Positions 18,164 to 26,655 of a stretch of 53,792 nt of DNA are shown here, piece after piece. Both the position numbers and the translations under genes were made by a program. The stretch's first letter is position 1, and the number at the start of each line of letters is the position of its first letter. The notes beneath the pieces were generated by a model. It was given only the letters and a program-made list of their open reading frames with translations. It had not been told where the DNA came from and did no database searches. The DNA comes from Spirochaetia bacterium (lineage in GTDB: Bacteria; Spirochaetota; Spirochaetia; Treponematales; Breznakiellaceae). Where the stretch lies: positions 1-53,792 of the forward strand of contig BNVB01000007.1 in NCBI GenBank assembly GCA_025997795.1. Reading direction: 5' to 3'.

Positions 18164-18264
18164 AAGAACCTCCAATAGGTATCATTTCAAACCCATGTTG
18201 AAACGCTGTGAGTTTATAGATTATCAGGGATCTTTACAAAGAAAGGGCATGTTTCACCATGCTG

Positions 18265-18422
18265 GATTTTCTTCCATCCGGACTGTAACCGTCGGCGCCG
18301 GAATTTCACCGGACTCTGGATTTATAGACCAAAACCTAAGCAAAGGCCCATAAAAGCTCGCGGGCTATACCGCCGGTAGGGAATAGCCGTATCCATGTAC
18401 GGCGCACCCGACCCTGAAAATC
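18265..18422 (-). promoter_or_regulatory. FMN riboswitch (RFN element)
   Basis: Read on the minus strand, GATTTTC (18422-18416) pairs with GAAAATC (18271-18265) as P1. Between them are the conserved RFN blocks AGGGTCGGGTG, CCCTACCGGCGGTAT, AGCCCGCGAGC, AGTCCGGTGAAATTCCGG, CCGACGGT and AGTCCGGATGGAAGA. L2 carries an additional hairpin (GCCGTA/TACGGC). About 100 nt follow before rfuA, including GCATG-GTGAAA-CATGC plus a pyrimidine run and a TTTCAA/TTGAAA hairpin just ahead of the SD. Either could be the switching structure. High FMN is expected to repress rfuABCD. Confidence 0.93.
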
Positions 18423-18433
18423 ATTACTATATT

Positions 18434-18461
18434 ACTATAACACAGAAATTGGAAAGATCAA
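18434..18461 (-). promoter_or_regulatory. rfuABCD promoter
   Basis: TTGATC (18461-18456), a 16-bp spacer and TATAGT (18439-18434) on the minus strand place the start a few nt before the P1 stem of the FMN riboswitch. Confidence 0.65.
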
Positions 18462-18505
18462 GGTTTTTCGCAATTAAACAGGGCAAGAAACAGCTTTTCT
18501 TCATC

Positions 18506-18534
18506 TTGACAAGGGGAATACCTTATCTTACTGT
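18506..18534 (+). promoter_or_regulatory. jetABCD promoter, leaderless spacing
   Basis: A perfect TTGACA (18506-18511), a 17-bp spacer and TACTGT (18529-18534) lie 5 nt before the jetA ATG, with no SD between. The gap of 18462-18505 between this and the rfu promoter holds no gene. Confidence 0.6.
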
Positions 18535-18539
18535 AAAAT

Positions 18540-20081
18540 ATGCCCGGTGTTTTTTCTGTATTGCCAGAGAACTTTTTCTCTCCCCTGGCAAGGGTTAACC
18601 GGGAGCATTACGCTGCTCTTTTAGTGCTTTACTACCGGCTTTTTCAGGAAAATACCCGGGGTCTTGAGCGGGAATTGGTAATCCGGGAATTTATGAATTA
18701 CCTTGCCCTGCACCGGGACACGTTAACAGAAGAAAATGACGATGATACCATGCCGGACAATCCTGCAGCCGAATCTTTTGCGGAGAATCAGGAACTGGAC
18801 TTTGGGCTCGGTCAAAATACGGAGCAAAATACTACTGCCAGTCGGGACCCGCCGGACGGTGAAACTGCGAAGGTCTCTCTTCGAAAACCGGCCGATGTTT
18901 ATGACGAGCGGATGCTGGCAGGCCGCTTCCTCAGGCGGCTTATCAATGCAGGCTGGCTGGGCGAAGAAACTCTGGCGGATTTTTCCAGAGTAATCAACAT
19001 TACCGCCTGGGGCAAACCATTTTTTGAAGCCATCGTCCGGGTGGACGAAGGTCTTAAAACCGAATACGAAAGCCATGTAGTAAACGTCTATTCCTCTCTC
19101 TGTGGTGAAACAGTAAAAGAAAACGGCCACTTCATGGTACTTAAAGCCCGCGAAGAAGCCAGGGCATTGATCGACTCTCTTAAAGTGTTATCACAAAGTA
19201 TCAAAGGATATTACGATAAACTCAATGCGGCGGCGGTTCGCTCAAAAGCTTCGTCAGCCCTCCATGAACACTACGATCTCTACGCCGGAGAAGTACTCGA
19301 CAAAGCCTACAAACGGCTTAAAACATCGGACAATGTTTCCCGTTACCGGCAGAGCATTTTCAGGCAGATAACAAAACTGCTTTGCGATGAAGAATGGCTG
19401 GAAGCAAGCGCCGGCAAGTATATGCGGATTTTACAAATCAACCGGGACGAATGCCGGAAAAAGCTGGAATTTATGCTGGAAGAAATTCGGGACGATCTTA
19501 AATCGGTGGACCCGTTGGAAGACGAAATTGACCGGCGGAACGCAGACTATTCCCGGTCCAGTACGGAAATTATCAAAGCCTACATTGAACCTGACAGTAC
19601 CGTGGCAGGAAAACTGGGACTCCTTATCAAGGCTTTCCACAGCGGCAATGATGATCTGCGCCGCCGTTTTGCGCACAACCTTTACCGGATACGTTTTCTT
19701 TCACCATCCAGCGTGGCCCTGCGCCGTCAGCGGGATGAGACCGATTTTTCTACTCTGCCATCAAAGCTTGATCTTGCCAGTCTTGACAAAACCGAAGCCG
19801 AATTTCTTGAACGGATGAAACGCCGTCTTTCCCTCAAGCGTATCAGCGCATGGCTTGATGAACAGGGCGGAAAGGAACAGATCCTGTTTCCGGAAGAACT
19901 GGTTAAAGACGAAGATTCCTATATCCGGTTTGTGTATACTCTTTTGTACGGCGATTCCCGGAAAGATTTTGTTTATCATATAGAAGAAGGAGCAGAAACG
20001 ACCGGGGCGGTATCAGTCAAAACTGCCGGTTATGTGGTTCCCGGTATACGGCTTAGGAGAAAAAATGAATCAGGATCTTGA
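18540..20081 (+). CDS. jetA: Wadjet defence protein JetA
   Basis: 513 residues. The N-terminus (VLPENFFSPLARVNREHYA) matches the start of DUF5716-type JetA proteins, which supports this ATG even though no SD precedes it. The rest is helical, with an acidic low-complexity stretch at about residues 65-110 and a winged-helix-like C-terminus. JetA is the kleisin-like subunit that joins JetB and the SMC-like JetC. The Wadjet complex extrudes DNA loops and cleaves small circular plasmids. First gene of the jetABCD operon, which is divergent from rfuABCD. Type III is suggested by the DUF5716-like JetA, from memory of the family; a profile search is needed to settle the type. Confidence 0.85.
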   Translation: MPGVFSVLPENFFSPLARVNREHYAALLVLYYRLFQENTRGLERELVIREFMNYLALHRDTLTEENDDDTMPDNPAAESFAENQELDFGLGQNTEQNTTASRDPPDGETAKVSLRKPADVYDERMLAGRFLRRLINAGWLGEETLADFSRVINITAWGKPFFEAIVRVDEGLKTEYESHVVNVYSSLCGETVKENGHFMVLKAREEARALIDSLKVLSQSIKGYYDKLNAAAVRSKASSALHEHYDLYAGEVLDKAYKRLKTSDNVSRYRQSIFRQITKLLCDEEWLEASAGKYMRILQINRDECRKKLEFMLEEIRDDLKSVDPLEDEIDRRNADYSRSSTEIIKAYIEPDSTVAGKLGLLIKAFHSGNDDLRRRFAHNLYRIRFLSPSSVALRRQRDETDFSTLPSKLDLASLDKTEAEFLERMKRRLSLKRISAWLDEQGGKEQILFPEELVKDEDSYIRFVYTLLYGDSRKDFVYHIEEGAETTGAVSVKTAGYVVPGIRLRRKNESGS

Positions 20082-20748
20082 GGCCCTTACACAAATACAG
20101 GAATTGAGTGCCGATGATTTCGAACGCTTTAGAGCGGCAATCCGCATGCTCAGTTCCAAAACGTTCATCATCCGAGGTCTGGAAAAAGAACGGAAGTTGT
20201 ATCACTTTACCATAAGAAATATAGCCCTTTTTGACGCATGGTTCTCCTGTATGGATGTTTCGCTGGTCCGGGACGAAAATACCGGGGTTATTGCTTTCCG
20301 CGGTTCAGGAAGCAATAGGCTGTTTTTCTCGCGGGAAGAAATTTGCGCAGTTCTGGTTCTGCGTATGCTTTATGAAGATAAAAAACTGGAAGTATCATTA
20401 ACGGCTTTTCCGGTGGTTTCCATCGCCGATTTTCAGCAAAAGTACAATGCCATGACCGGGGAGGACATAAAAAAGACCACCCTCATCAATGTACTTCGCC
20501 GTCTTTCCTCCTGTAAACTTATTGCCCTGGAATCGCAGGATTATGCCGATCCTGAAGGGATCATCCAACTCTTGCCGAGTATACCTCTCAGCATAAACCG
20601 CGAGGCTCTGGATGAAGGAATAGCATTTCTTAATCAAAGCTCCCCGCTGGATGGTGAATTAACCGCAGAGACCGCGGATTCTGGAATGGATGCCGCGGGT
20701 TTTGGAATGGATGCCGCGGATTCTGGAATGGATGCCGCATCATGTTAA
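20065..20748 (+). CDS. jetB: Wadjet defence protein JetB (DUF4194) with repeat-coded tail
   Basis: 227 residues from the ATG at 20065, chosen for the AGGAG 8 nt upstream; it overlaps the end of jetA by 17 nt. The core (about 1-195) matches DUF4194/MukE-like JetB: FIIRGLEKERKLYHFTIRN, then a winged-helix region. The last 25 residues are made of a 21-bp DNA repeat (ADSGMDAAGFGMDAADSGM) and end at a TAA that overlaps the jetC start (ATGTTAA). JetB bridges JetA and the JetC heads. The tail is not part of the usual family and may be a neutral insertion. Confidence 0.85.
   Translation: MNQDLEALTQIQELSADDFERFRAAIRMLSSKTFIIRGLEKERKLYHFTIRNIALFDAWFSCMDVSLVRDENTGVIAFRGSGSNRLFFSREEICAVLVLRMLYEDKKLEVSLTAFPVVSIADFQQKYNAMTGEDIKKTTLINVLRRLSSCKLIALESQDYADPEGIIQLLPSIPLSINREALDEGIAFLNQSSPLDGELTAETADSGMDAAGFGMDAADSGMDAASC
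20672..20738. repeat. 21-bp dispersed repeat, locus 2 (3' end of jetB)
   Basis: CCGCGG recurs at 20672, 20693 and 20714, with a partial copy at 20735, exactly 21 bp apart, separated by (A/G)TT(C/T)TGGAATGGATG. It encodes the JetB tail and ends next to the jetC start codon. Confidence 0.92.
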
Positions 20749-23700
20749 CCCTGGAGCGGGTCCGGCTCGTCAACTGGCACAACTTTGAGGATACGGTTAT
20801 GGAAATCGGGAACCGCTGCCTTTTGGCGGGGGATAACGGTTCCGGTAAATCTACCATAATAGATGCCATTCAGTATGTGCTGGCGGCAAACCTCCGGATG
20901 GCAAAGTTTAATTCCGCCGCAGAAGAACGCAAGGGCGGCGGCCGGGATCTAATGGGTTATGTGCGCTGCAAATTGGGCAGTGACATCACCGAATACCGCC
21001 GGGGCGATACGGTTGCCCATGTTATGCTGGAATGGCGCACACAAGACAGTAGTTTTAGCTGTGGAGTCTGTATTGAAGCCTGGAAGGATAATCACTATGC
21101 CGAACATTTTTGGGTTGGTTCCGGTGTTGCCATAGAAAAATTGCCGGTCTATTCGGAATCCAATGGCCGGCGTGATCACTTAATGTTCCGCCAGCTTAAG
21201 ACAATTCTCGTAGAACAGAAGGCATATGTGTATGACACAAAATACTCGTATATACGGGATATAACCAACAGGCTGGGTGTATTCAAGCGGCAGTTTGACG
21301 TAAACCCCTACCTTGATTCTCTAACACGTTCTATCGGCTTTAAACCCCTGGAATCCATCGATCAATTTGTCTGCGATTATATTCTGGAAGAAAATCCCGT
21401 ATCCATTCAGGACATGAAGCAAAACCTGGAAAACTATAAAGAGGCGGATCGTCAGGCAAAGGGAGCAATTGCAAAAATTGGCGCACTTAGAAAGATCTGT
21501 ACCAAGGCCGCAGAATGGCAGAATTACGACGGCCTTATTCTTAAACAGGAATTCCTTAAGCTCAAAATTGAAAACGAGAACGAAAAACAAAACAAGGAAA
21601 ATGCCATCCGGCAGATTACGGAAACAGAAAACAAGCTGGATTTTATTTACCGCGAAATTACTTCGCTTGATCAGAAACGGTTTGATCTGGAACAGGAATT
21701 GCGGGCCGCCGACATGAGCCTGGCCGCTAACGATGCTCACCGGCTTTACGAAGAAATAAACGGACGGATCAAACGGCTGGAACATGATCTTGCCGAAGAA
21801 GAACACCGGGCAGAGCGTTACCAGGAACTTAAGCTTCAGTGTGAAGCCCTGCTCTACCGCCCGTTGACGGAAAACTTTGACAGCGAAATTGAAATAATCG
21901 CCAACGAAGCAAAAAAGCATCAGGATGAAAAATACAGCGCCGGGCGGAAAAAAGAAGAGGCGGCAGAAATACTCCGGGATCTCCGTTCAGAGCTGGCGGA
22001 TCTGGAACGTGGTATACTCCGTTATCCCGATGCTCCCCGGGAATTACGGACCGCTTTGGAAAAAGCAGGGATCAAAGCGTTTTTTCTGGCAGAGGCTGCA
22101 GAAATTACCGATCCGGCCTGGGTTGATGCGGTGGAAGGCTGGCTTAACACACGGCGTTTTGCTGTACTGGTAAATCCGGCGGAATTTCAGAAAGCTCTGG
22201 AAGTATACGATCGCCTTCCCCGTTCCGTGGCTGGAGCCTTTATACCCAATATTGAAAAAATGCGAAACAATCAGACAAAATCAGACCATGGGTCAGCCGG
22301 CCGCGAAGCTGCCGCCGGTCGCGAAGCTGCCGCCGGCCGCGAAGCCACCGCCGGGTCCCTGGCGGAACTTGTCAAGGCCGATGGTTATGCCCGGATATAC
22401 ATCAACTATATTCTGGGAAAGGTGATGCGTGCCGATCTTGCAAACCTTAAACAGTACGATTCGGCGGTTACCAAAGAATGTATGGCCTATACAAACCATA
22501 CTGCATCGCGAATTAGGGAAGAAGTGTACCGCCGTCATTATCTGGGAAGGGCTGCCCTGGAAGAACGGCGAAAGTTCCTTACGGCAGAGGTGGAACGGCT
22601 TACCGTAGAGCTGGTAAAAACCGAACGGGAAGAACGGGAAGCCGCCGCCAAAGAAGATTGTTGCAGCCGGGTTCTCCGTTTTCTGCCCGACTTAAAGCAT
22701 CTTTTCCCCGCTATAAAAACCTGTACGGTTCTTAAGGACGATTTGGATCTGGCAAAACAGGAACTTACCGCAGTGAATACCAAATCATTCAAGGAACTGG
22801 AAGACAAGCGAAGGCAGCTTGAAGAACAGATTGTGCTGCAAAAAGAAGACAACAACCGCCTACAAACAACCAAGGGCAGTCTAACCAACAAACTTGCCGG
22901 CTGCCGGGAAACTTTGGAACATTTTACCCGGTCGCTGGAAGAAAAAGAAGAAGCAGTAAAAAATTTTGGAAATGATCACCCTCTCTTGATTGGTGAATGT
23001 GAAGCCTATGCAAAAGAAAAACTTTCAGCCTCCAGCATTACCGAACTTACCAACACTTACGAATCAACCCTAAAGGGATTCAAGACCAGGACCGAATCAC
23101 TCAAAAAAGAATATAAAATTCTGGTGACCGATTACGAACGGGAATTTCACTATCTTCTGGATGTGGAACCAACTGAAAACCACGAAGCGGAAACCCTTTT
23201 AAAAAAACTTGAAACATCGGAACTTCCCGAATACCGGGAAAAAATAGCCAGAGCATATCGGGATGCAGAAAAAGAATTCAAAGATCACTTTATTTCCCGG
23301 CTGAATGAACACATTGAAGAAGCCAGAGAAAGTTTTAATGAGATTAACGATATCCTCCGTACCTTGCATTTTGGGCGTGATCAGTATCGCTTTGTTCTGG
23401 ATGAACTGAGCGAGCGGAAGGGGCAGATAGAGGTTATTCGTCAGGCTGCAAAAATACCCAGTATGGACGATGGTCTTTTTTCGCAGTTGGCCGATCCCGC
23501 AGAACGGAAAGCTGCCCAGGATCTATTTGATCACATCCTTAACGCTCCCCTGGATTCACAGGAACTGCGGGACATCTGCGATTACCGGACTTATTTTCAC
23601 TATGATATAAAAATCCGCGAAACCGACACAGTTGACGAAAAGGGAAACATGGTTGAACTCTCGCTGTCCCGGGTACTCAAGGAAAAATCAGGCGGCGAAT

Positions 23701-24029
23701 CTCAAACCCCCTACTATGTGGCAATCGCCGCAAGTTTTTATCGTTTTTACAAAGCCCGGCCCGAAACAACGGTACGGCTGGTAATCTTTGACGAAGCATT
23801 TAACCGCATGGATGATGAACGGATCGGCAAGATCCTTTCGTTTTACAATAACCTTAATTTGCAGATCATTACCTCGGTACCCCCGGAAAAAATAGAAGCT
23901 ATCGGTCCCTATATGGACAGGATCAACGTAATAAGCCGTTTTGGAAGTGCCGTAAAAATCCGGGACTGTCATATTGATGATGTTGATTTGGGCAGCATTA
24001 CAATGTCCGCCGAAACCGGGGCAGTATGA
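20742..24029 (+). CDS. jetC: Wadjet SMC-like ATPase JetC
   Basis: 1095 residues with SMC/MukB/Rad50-like architecture. The N-terminal head has Walker A GDNGSGKST (about 29-37). Two long coiled coils flank a hinge at about 430-560. The C-terminal head has the signature KSGGESQTPYY (about 982) and Walker B LVIFDEAFNRMD (about 1014). JetC is the loop-extruding motor of the plasmid-cleaving Wadjet complex. In the hinge region an 18-bp triplication encodes (AGREAA)x3, an insertion not expected in the family. The ATG overlaps the jetB stop; no strong SD is seen because the 21-bp repeat occupies that place. The stop overlaps jetD (ATGA). Confidence 0.92.
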   Translation: MLTLERVRLVNWHNFEDTVMEIGNRCLLAGDNGSGKSTIIDAIQYVLAANLRMAKFNSAAEERKGGGRDLMGYVRCKLGSDITEYRRGDTVAHVMLEWRTQDSSFSCGVCIEAWKDNHYAEHFWVGSGVAIEKLPVYSESNGRRDHLMFRQLKTILVEQKAYVYDTKYSYIRDITNRLGVFKRQFDVNPYLDSLTRSIGFKPLESIDQFVCDYILEENPVSIQDMKQNLENYKEADRQAKGAIAKIGALRKICTKAAEWQNYDGLILKQEFLKLKIENENEKQNKENAIRQITETENKLDFIYREITSLDQKRFDLEQELRAADMSLAANDAHRLYEEINGRIKRLEHDLAEEEHRAERYQELKLQCEALLYRPLTENFDSEIEIIANEAKKHQDEKYSAGRKKEEAAEILRDLRSELADLERGILRYPDAPRELRTALEKAGIKAFFLAEAAEITDPAWVDAVEGWLNTRRFAVLVNPAEFQKALEVYDRLPRSVAGAFIPNIEKMRNNQTKSDHGSAGREAAAGREAAAGREATAGSLAELVKADGYARIYINYILGKVMRADLANLKQYDSAVTKECMAYTNHTASRIREEVYRRHYLGRAALEERRKFLTAEVERLTVELVKTEREEREAAAKEDCCSRVLRFLPDLKHLFPAIKTCTVLKDDLDLAKQELTAVNTKSFKELEDKRRQLEEQIVLQKEDNNRLQTTKGSLTNKLAGCRETLEHFTRSLEEKEEAVKNFGNDHPLLIGECEAYAKEKLSASSITELTNTYESTLKGFKTRTESLKKEYKILVTDYEREFHYLLDVEPTENHEAETLLKKLETSELPEYREKIARAYRDAEKEFKDHFISRLNEHIEEARESFNEINDILRTLHFGRDQYRFVLDELSERKGQIEVIRQAAKIPSMDDGLFSQLADPAERKAAQDLFDHILNAPLDSQELRDICDYRTYFHYDIKIRETDTVDEKGNMVELSLSRVLKEKSGGESQTPYYVAIAASFYRFYKARPETTVRLVIFDEAFNRMDDERIGKILSFYNNLNLQIITSVPPEKIEAIGPYMDRINVISRFGSAVKIRDCHIDDVDLGSITMSAETGAV
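22296..22349. repeat. 18-bp tandem repeat in the jetC hinge
   Basis: Three near-identical 18-bp units based on GCCGGCCGCGAAGCTGCC (22296, 22314, 22332) encode AGREAA-type hexapeptides at about residues 519-536, flanked by polar low-complexity residues. Confidence 0.88.
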
Positions 24030-25291
24030 GCTTCTGGGAAAACAAGATACTTGGCGCTTTTATCTGCCACTACTTTGCTTCCGTTCCTAAAACGGGGGAA
24101 GAAAAGCGCAGTCATCTCCGTCTCCGGGGTGTTGAAGTTTTCCCCGATTTTGATGCTGCTCCACCTGATGAAAAAGAATCGTACCTCGAAGCCGCAGAGG
24201 CCCTTGAACTGAAGGGTTTTGTAAAAATCCGCTGGGAAAAACGGGGCAAAGGGGAACGGATTAAAACCCTAAGCTGCGATGATTTTGAACAGCTTTTTGC
24301 AGAAGCAGGAAAGACCTATCCACAGGCTGTGGCACAGACAATCCGGACAATGATTAGGGACAGAGCGGAAAAACTCCGGTCTGTTGCCGGATATGGGCCG
24401 CCGGACCCGGAAAAGGAAGTGATTGCTTTTCTGGATTACTTTTCCGATAACTTTGGTCCCCGCGAAACTGCCCAAGGCATGGATCAAAAAACAGTGGATG
24501 ATTTTATCCGGCTGCTGGAAGTTTTCTTTGACCCCTCCCAACTGGAAAAGATAAGCACCCGGGCTTTGTCAATTTTGCTTTACCGGGATTCAAAGCGGCT
24601 GGAAGACATTCTGGGCCTCTTTAGCCTTACCATATCCCGGGCAAAAAGAAGGGATGTTCCCGTCCCTTCTCTTTCATTTCTTGAACGCTCCTATCCCGAT
24701 ACCATGATTTCGGGAAAAATTATGTTTGAATACAAAGATAACAAACCGCCGCTGATCAATGCCCCGGGCCTTATTTTGGGTCTTCCTCTGGAAAGTATCG
24801 GGGAAATGAAAAACATCAAAACCATAACAGGGCAAGGCGGGTCTGAGAGGTCGGTACTAACGATAGAAAACAAAGAAACCTTTTATGCCCTTGGCAGCCC
24901 CCAAAAATACGGGGAAAGCAAAAAACTTTCATGTTACGATTGCTTTCTCTATACCGGGGGTTACCCCAACCGGGCCGCTGCCGCCCTGGTCCGCTTACTT
25001 GCCGTTTCAGGTTTTTCTTTTTATCACGCCGGCGATCTTGATCCCGACGGCGTTTTGATTCTTCAAAATATTCTGGATATTGCGGAACGGCCCGTTAGAC
25101 CAGTAATGATGAACGCTGCCGTATTCGACAGATATCTGCCTTGGGCCAGGTCTCTTAATAAAGGATCTCTTCGTCAGCTTGAAAAGATTCGTGAGGATAC
25201 CAGGATCATTCCCGGCCTCGCTGCCCTGATAAGCCGGATAGAAGAAACAAGCTGCGGCGTAGAGCAGGAAATTATTGATTATCGGGCATAA
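24026..25291 (+). CDS. jetD: Wadjet Toprim nuclease JetD
   Basis: 421 residues. The N-terminal DUF3322-like part includes RLRGVEVFPDFDAAPPDEKE. The C-terminal DUF2220 Toprim domain has the catalytic Glu in TIENKETFYAL (about 278) and the DxD of FYHAGDLDPDGVLIL (about 334-346). JetD is the nuclease that nicks or cuts plasmid DNA when bound to JetABC. The catalytic motifs look intact, so the system is probably functional. It starts with an ATGA overlap with jetC and its stop lies 4 nt from the end of convergent proA, with no terminator visible. Confidence 0.9.
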   Translation: MSFWENKILGAFICHYFASVPKTGEEKRSHLRLRGVEVFPDFDAAPPDEKESYLEAAEALELKGFVKIRWEKRGKGERIKTLSCDDFEQLFAEAGKTYPQAVAQTIRTMIRDRAEKLRSVAGYGPPDPEKEVIAFLDYFSDNFGPRETAQGMDQKTVDDFIRLLEVFFDPSQLEKISTRALSILLYRDSKRLEDILGLFSLTISRAKRRDVPVPSLSFLERSYPDTMISGKIMFEYKDNKPPLINAPGLILGLPLESIGEMKNIKTITGQGGSERSVLTIENKETFYALGSPQKYGESKKLSCYDCFLYTGGYPNRAAAALVRLLAVSGFSFYHAGDLDPDGVLILQNILDIAERPVRPVMMNAAVFDRYLPWARSLNKGSLRQLEKIREDTRIIPGLAALISRIEETSCGVEQEIIDYRA

Positions 25292-25295
25292 TCCC

Positions 25296-26558
25296 CTAAG
25301 CCCTCACCTGCCCCTGGCCGCTGATATGGTACTTTATCGTCGTTAAGGCCGCCAATCCCATGGGTCCCCGGGCGTGAAACTTTTGGGTGCTAATTCCCAG
25401 TTCCGCGCCAAAACCAAATTCGCCGCCGTCGGTAAAACGGGTTGATGCGTTAACATAGACGCAGGCGGCGTCTACCCGGCGGCAGAATTCTTCCGCTGCC
25501 TTTAGATCGGCTGTTATGATCGCCTCCGAATGGCGGGTACCGTAACGGTTAATATGCTCTACCGCTTCGTCAAGGGAATCAACGGTTTTTACCGCCAAAA
25601 TGTAATCAAGGTATTCGGTTTCCCAGTCCTCTTCCACCGCATCTTTAAGAACCAGTCCCGCACAATCGCGGATCGCATTTTTGGAGGCTTCATCACAGCG
25701 CAGTTCCACCTTGCCCGCAAACCGGGAAGCTAGAACGGGCATAAGAAACGGCAGCGCCTTCCGATGAACCAGCAGGGTTTCCAGGGCATTACAGGCACCG
25801 GGTTTCTGGGACTTGGCGTTTTCAATAATATCCGCCGCCATGTTAATGTCGGCGCTTTCTTCCACATAGATATGGCAGTTTCCTTCCCCGGTTTCGATTA
25901 CCGGAACCCGGGCATTTTCCACCACCCGGCGGATAAGGTCATGACCGCCCCGGGGCAGTACCACATCAATGTACCCCCGGGCGGCAAGAATCTCGTCCAC
26001 CTCGCCGCGGTCCCCCGAAGCGGCCAATGCTGCAGCGTCCCCAACTCCGCCGGCGGCGGCCAAACCCGCCTTAAAGGCGGCGCTTAGGGCCCGGTTCGAC
26101 TCCAGCGCGGCGGAAGACCCGCGGAGCAAAATCCCGCAGCCCGCCTTGTAGGCCAGGGCCGCCGCATCGGCGGTAACATTGGGCCGGGATTCATAAATAA
26201 TCGCCGCTACCCCCAGCGGCACGGTAATTTCCTTGATTAGTAACCCAGTGGGGGTCTGCCACTCCGAACGGATCCGTCCAAGGGGATCCTCCAGTTTGAT
26301 AACCGATTGGATCCCGGCAACGATCGAGTCGATACGTTTGTCATTAAGCAGCAGCCTGTCCAGGAGCGCTTCCTTCATACCACCCTGCCGGGCCCGTTCC
26401 AGGTCGGCGGCATTGGCGCTTAAAATTGCCCTGCGGCCTTTGTCTATGGCCGCCGCGGCTCCCTCCAGGGCCGTATCCCGCTGGATACAACTTTGCAGAG
26501 CAAGAATTTCCTGCGCTTTTTTTAGCATTTTAAAAAGTGGAAGCAATACCTGGCTCAT
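25296..26558 (-). CDS. proA: Gamma-glutamyl phosphate reductase
   Basis: 420 residues from the ATG at 26558, matching the family length of about 417; the open frame extends further upstream but into promoter sequence. Catalytic Cys lies in KSQKPGACNALETLL. Other ProA marks: IYESRPNVTADAAALAYKAG given as two parts, IYESRPNVTAD and AALAYKAGC; VLPRGGHDLIRRV; HSEAIITAD. It makes glutamate-5-semialdehyde from gamma-glutamyl phosphate in proline synthesis. No proB is visible nearby. It is divergent from rny and convergent with jetD. The ATG has no SD and a perfect TATAAT 6 nt upstream. Confidence 0.95.
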   Translation of the reverse strand: MSQVLLPLFKMLKKAQEILALQSCIQRDTALEGAAAAIDKGRRAILSANAADLERARQGGMKEALLDRLLLNDKRIDSIVAGIQSVIKLEDPLGRIRSEWQTPTGLLIKEITVPLGVAAIIYESRPNVTADAAALAYKAGCGILLRGSSAALESNRALSAAFKAGLAAAGGVGDAAALAASGDRGEVDEILAARGYIDVVLPRGGHDLIRRVVENARVPVIETGEGNCHIYVEESADINMAADIIENAKSQKPGACNALETLLVHRKALPFLMPVLASRFAGKVELRCDEASKNAIRDCAGLVLKDAVEEDWETEYLDYILAVKTVDSLDEAVEHINRYGTRHSEAIITADLKAAEEFCRRVDAACVYVNASTRFTDGGEFGFGAELGISTQKFHARGPMGLAALTTIKYHISGQGQVRA

Positions 26559-26564
26559 GTATCC

Positions 26565-26570
26565 ATTATA
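26565..26570 (-). promoter_or_regulatory. -10 box of proA, leaderless spacing
   Basis: A perfect TATAAT lies 6 nt before the proA ATG, on the minus strand. A weak -35 (TAGAAA, 26592-26587, spacing 16) abuts the -35 of the divergent rny promoter. Confidence 0.6.
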
Positions 26571-26593
26571 CCCTATTTTTACCATATTTCTAG

Positions 26594-26622
26594 TTGACAA
26601 AAAACCACCTTTATGGTAGAAT
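26594..26622 (+). promoter_or_regulatory. rny promoter
   Basis: TTGACA (26594-26599), a 17-bp spacer and TAGAAT (26617-26622) form a near-consensus sigma70 promoter 33 nt before the rny start. AAGGGG (26644-26649) is its SD. Confidence 0.8.
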
Positions 26623-26655
26623 TGGCTAACTTTTAACAACGGTAAGGGGCCCATT

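Noticed and set aside
20672..20738. CRISPR-like array
   Set aside because: The period is 21 bp with no unique spacers and the sequence is coding; it is a tandem repeat, and no cas genes are in the window.
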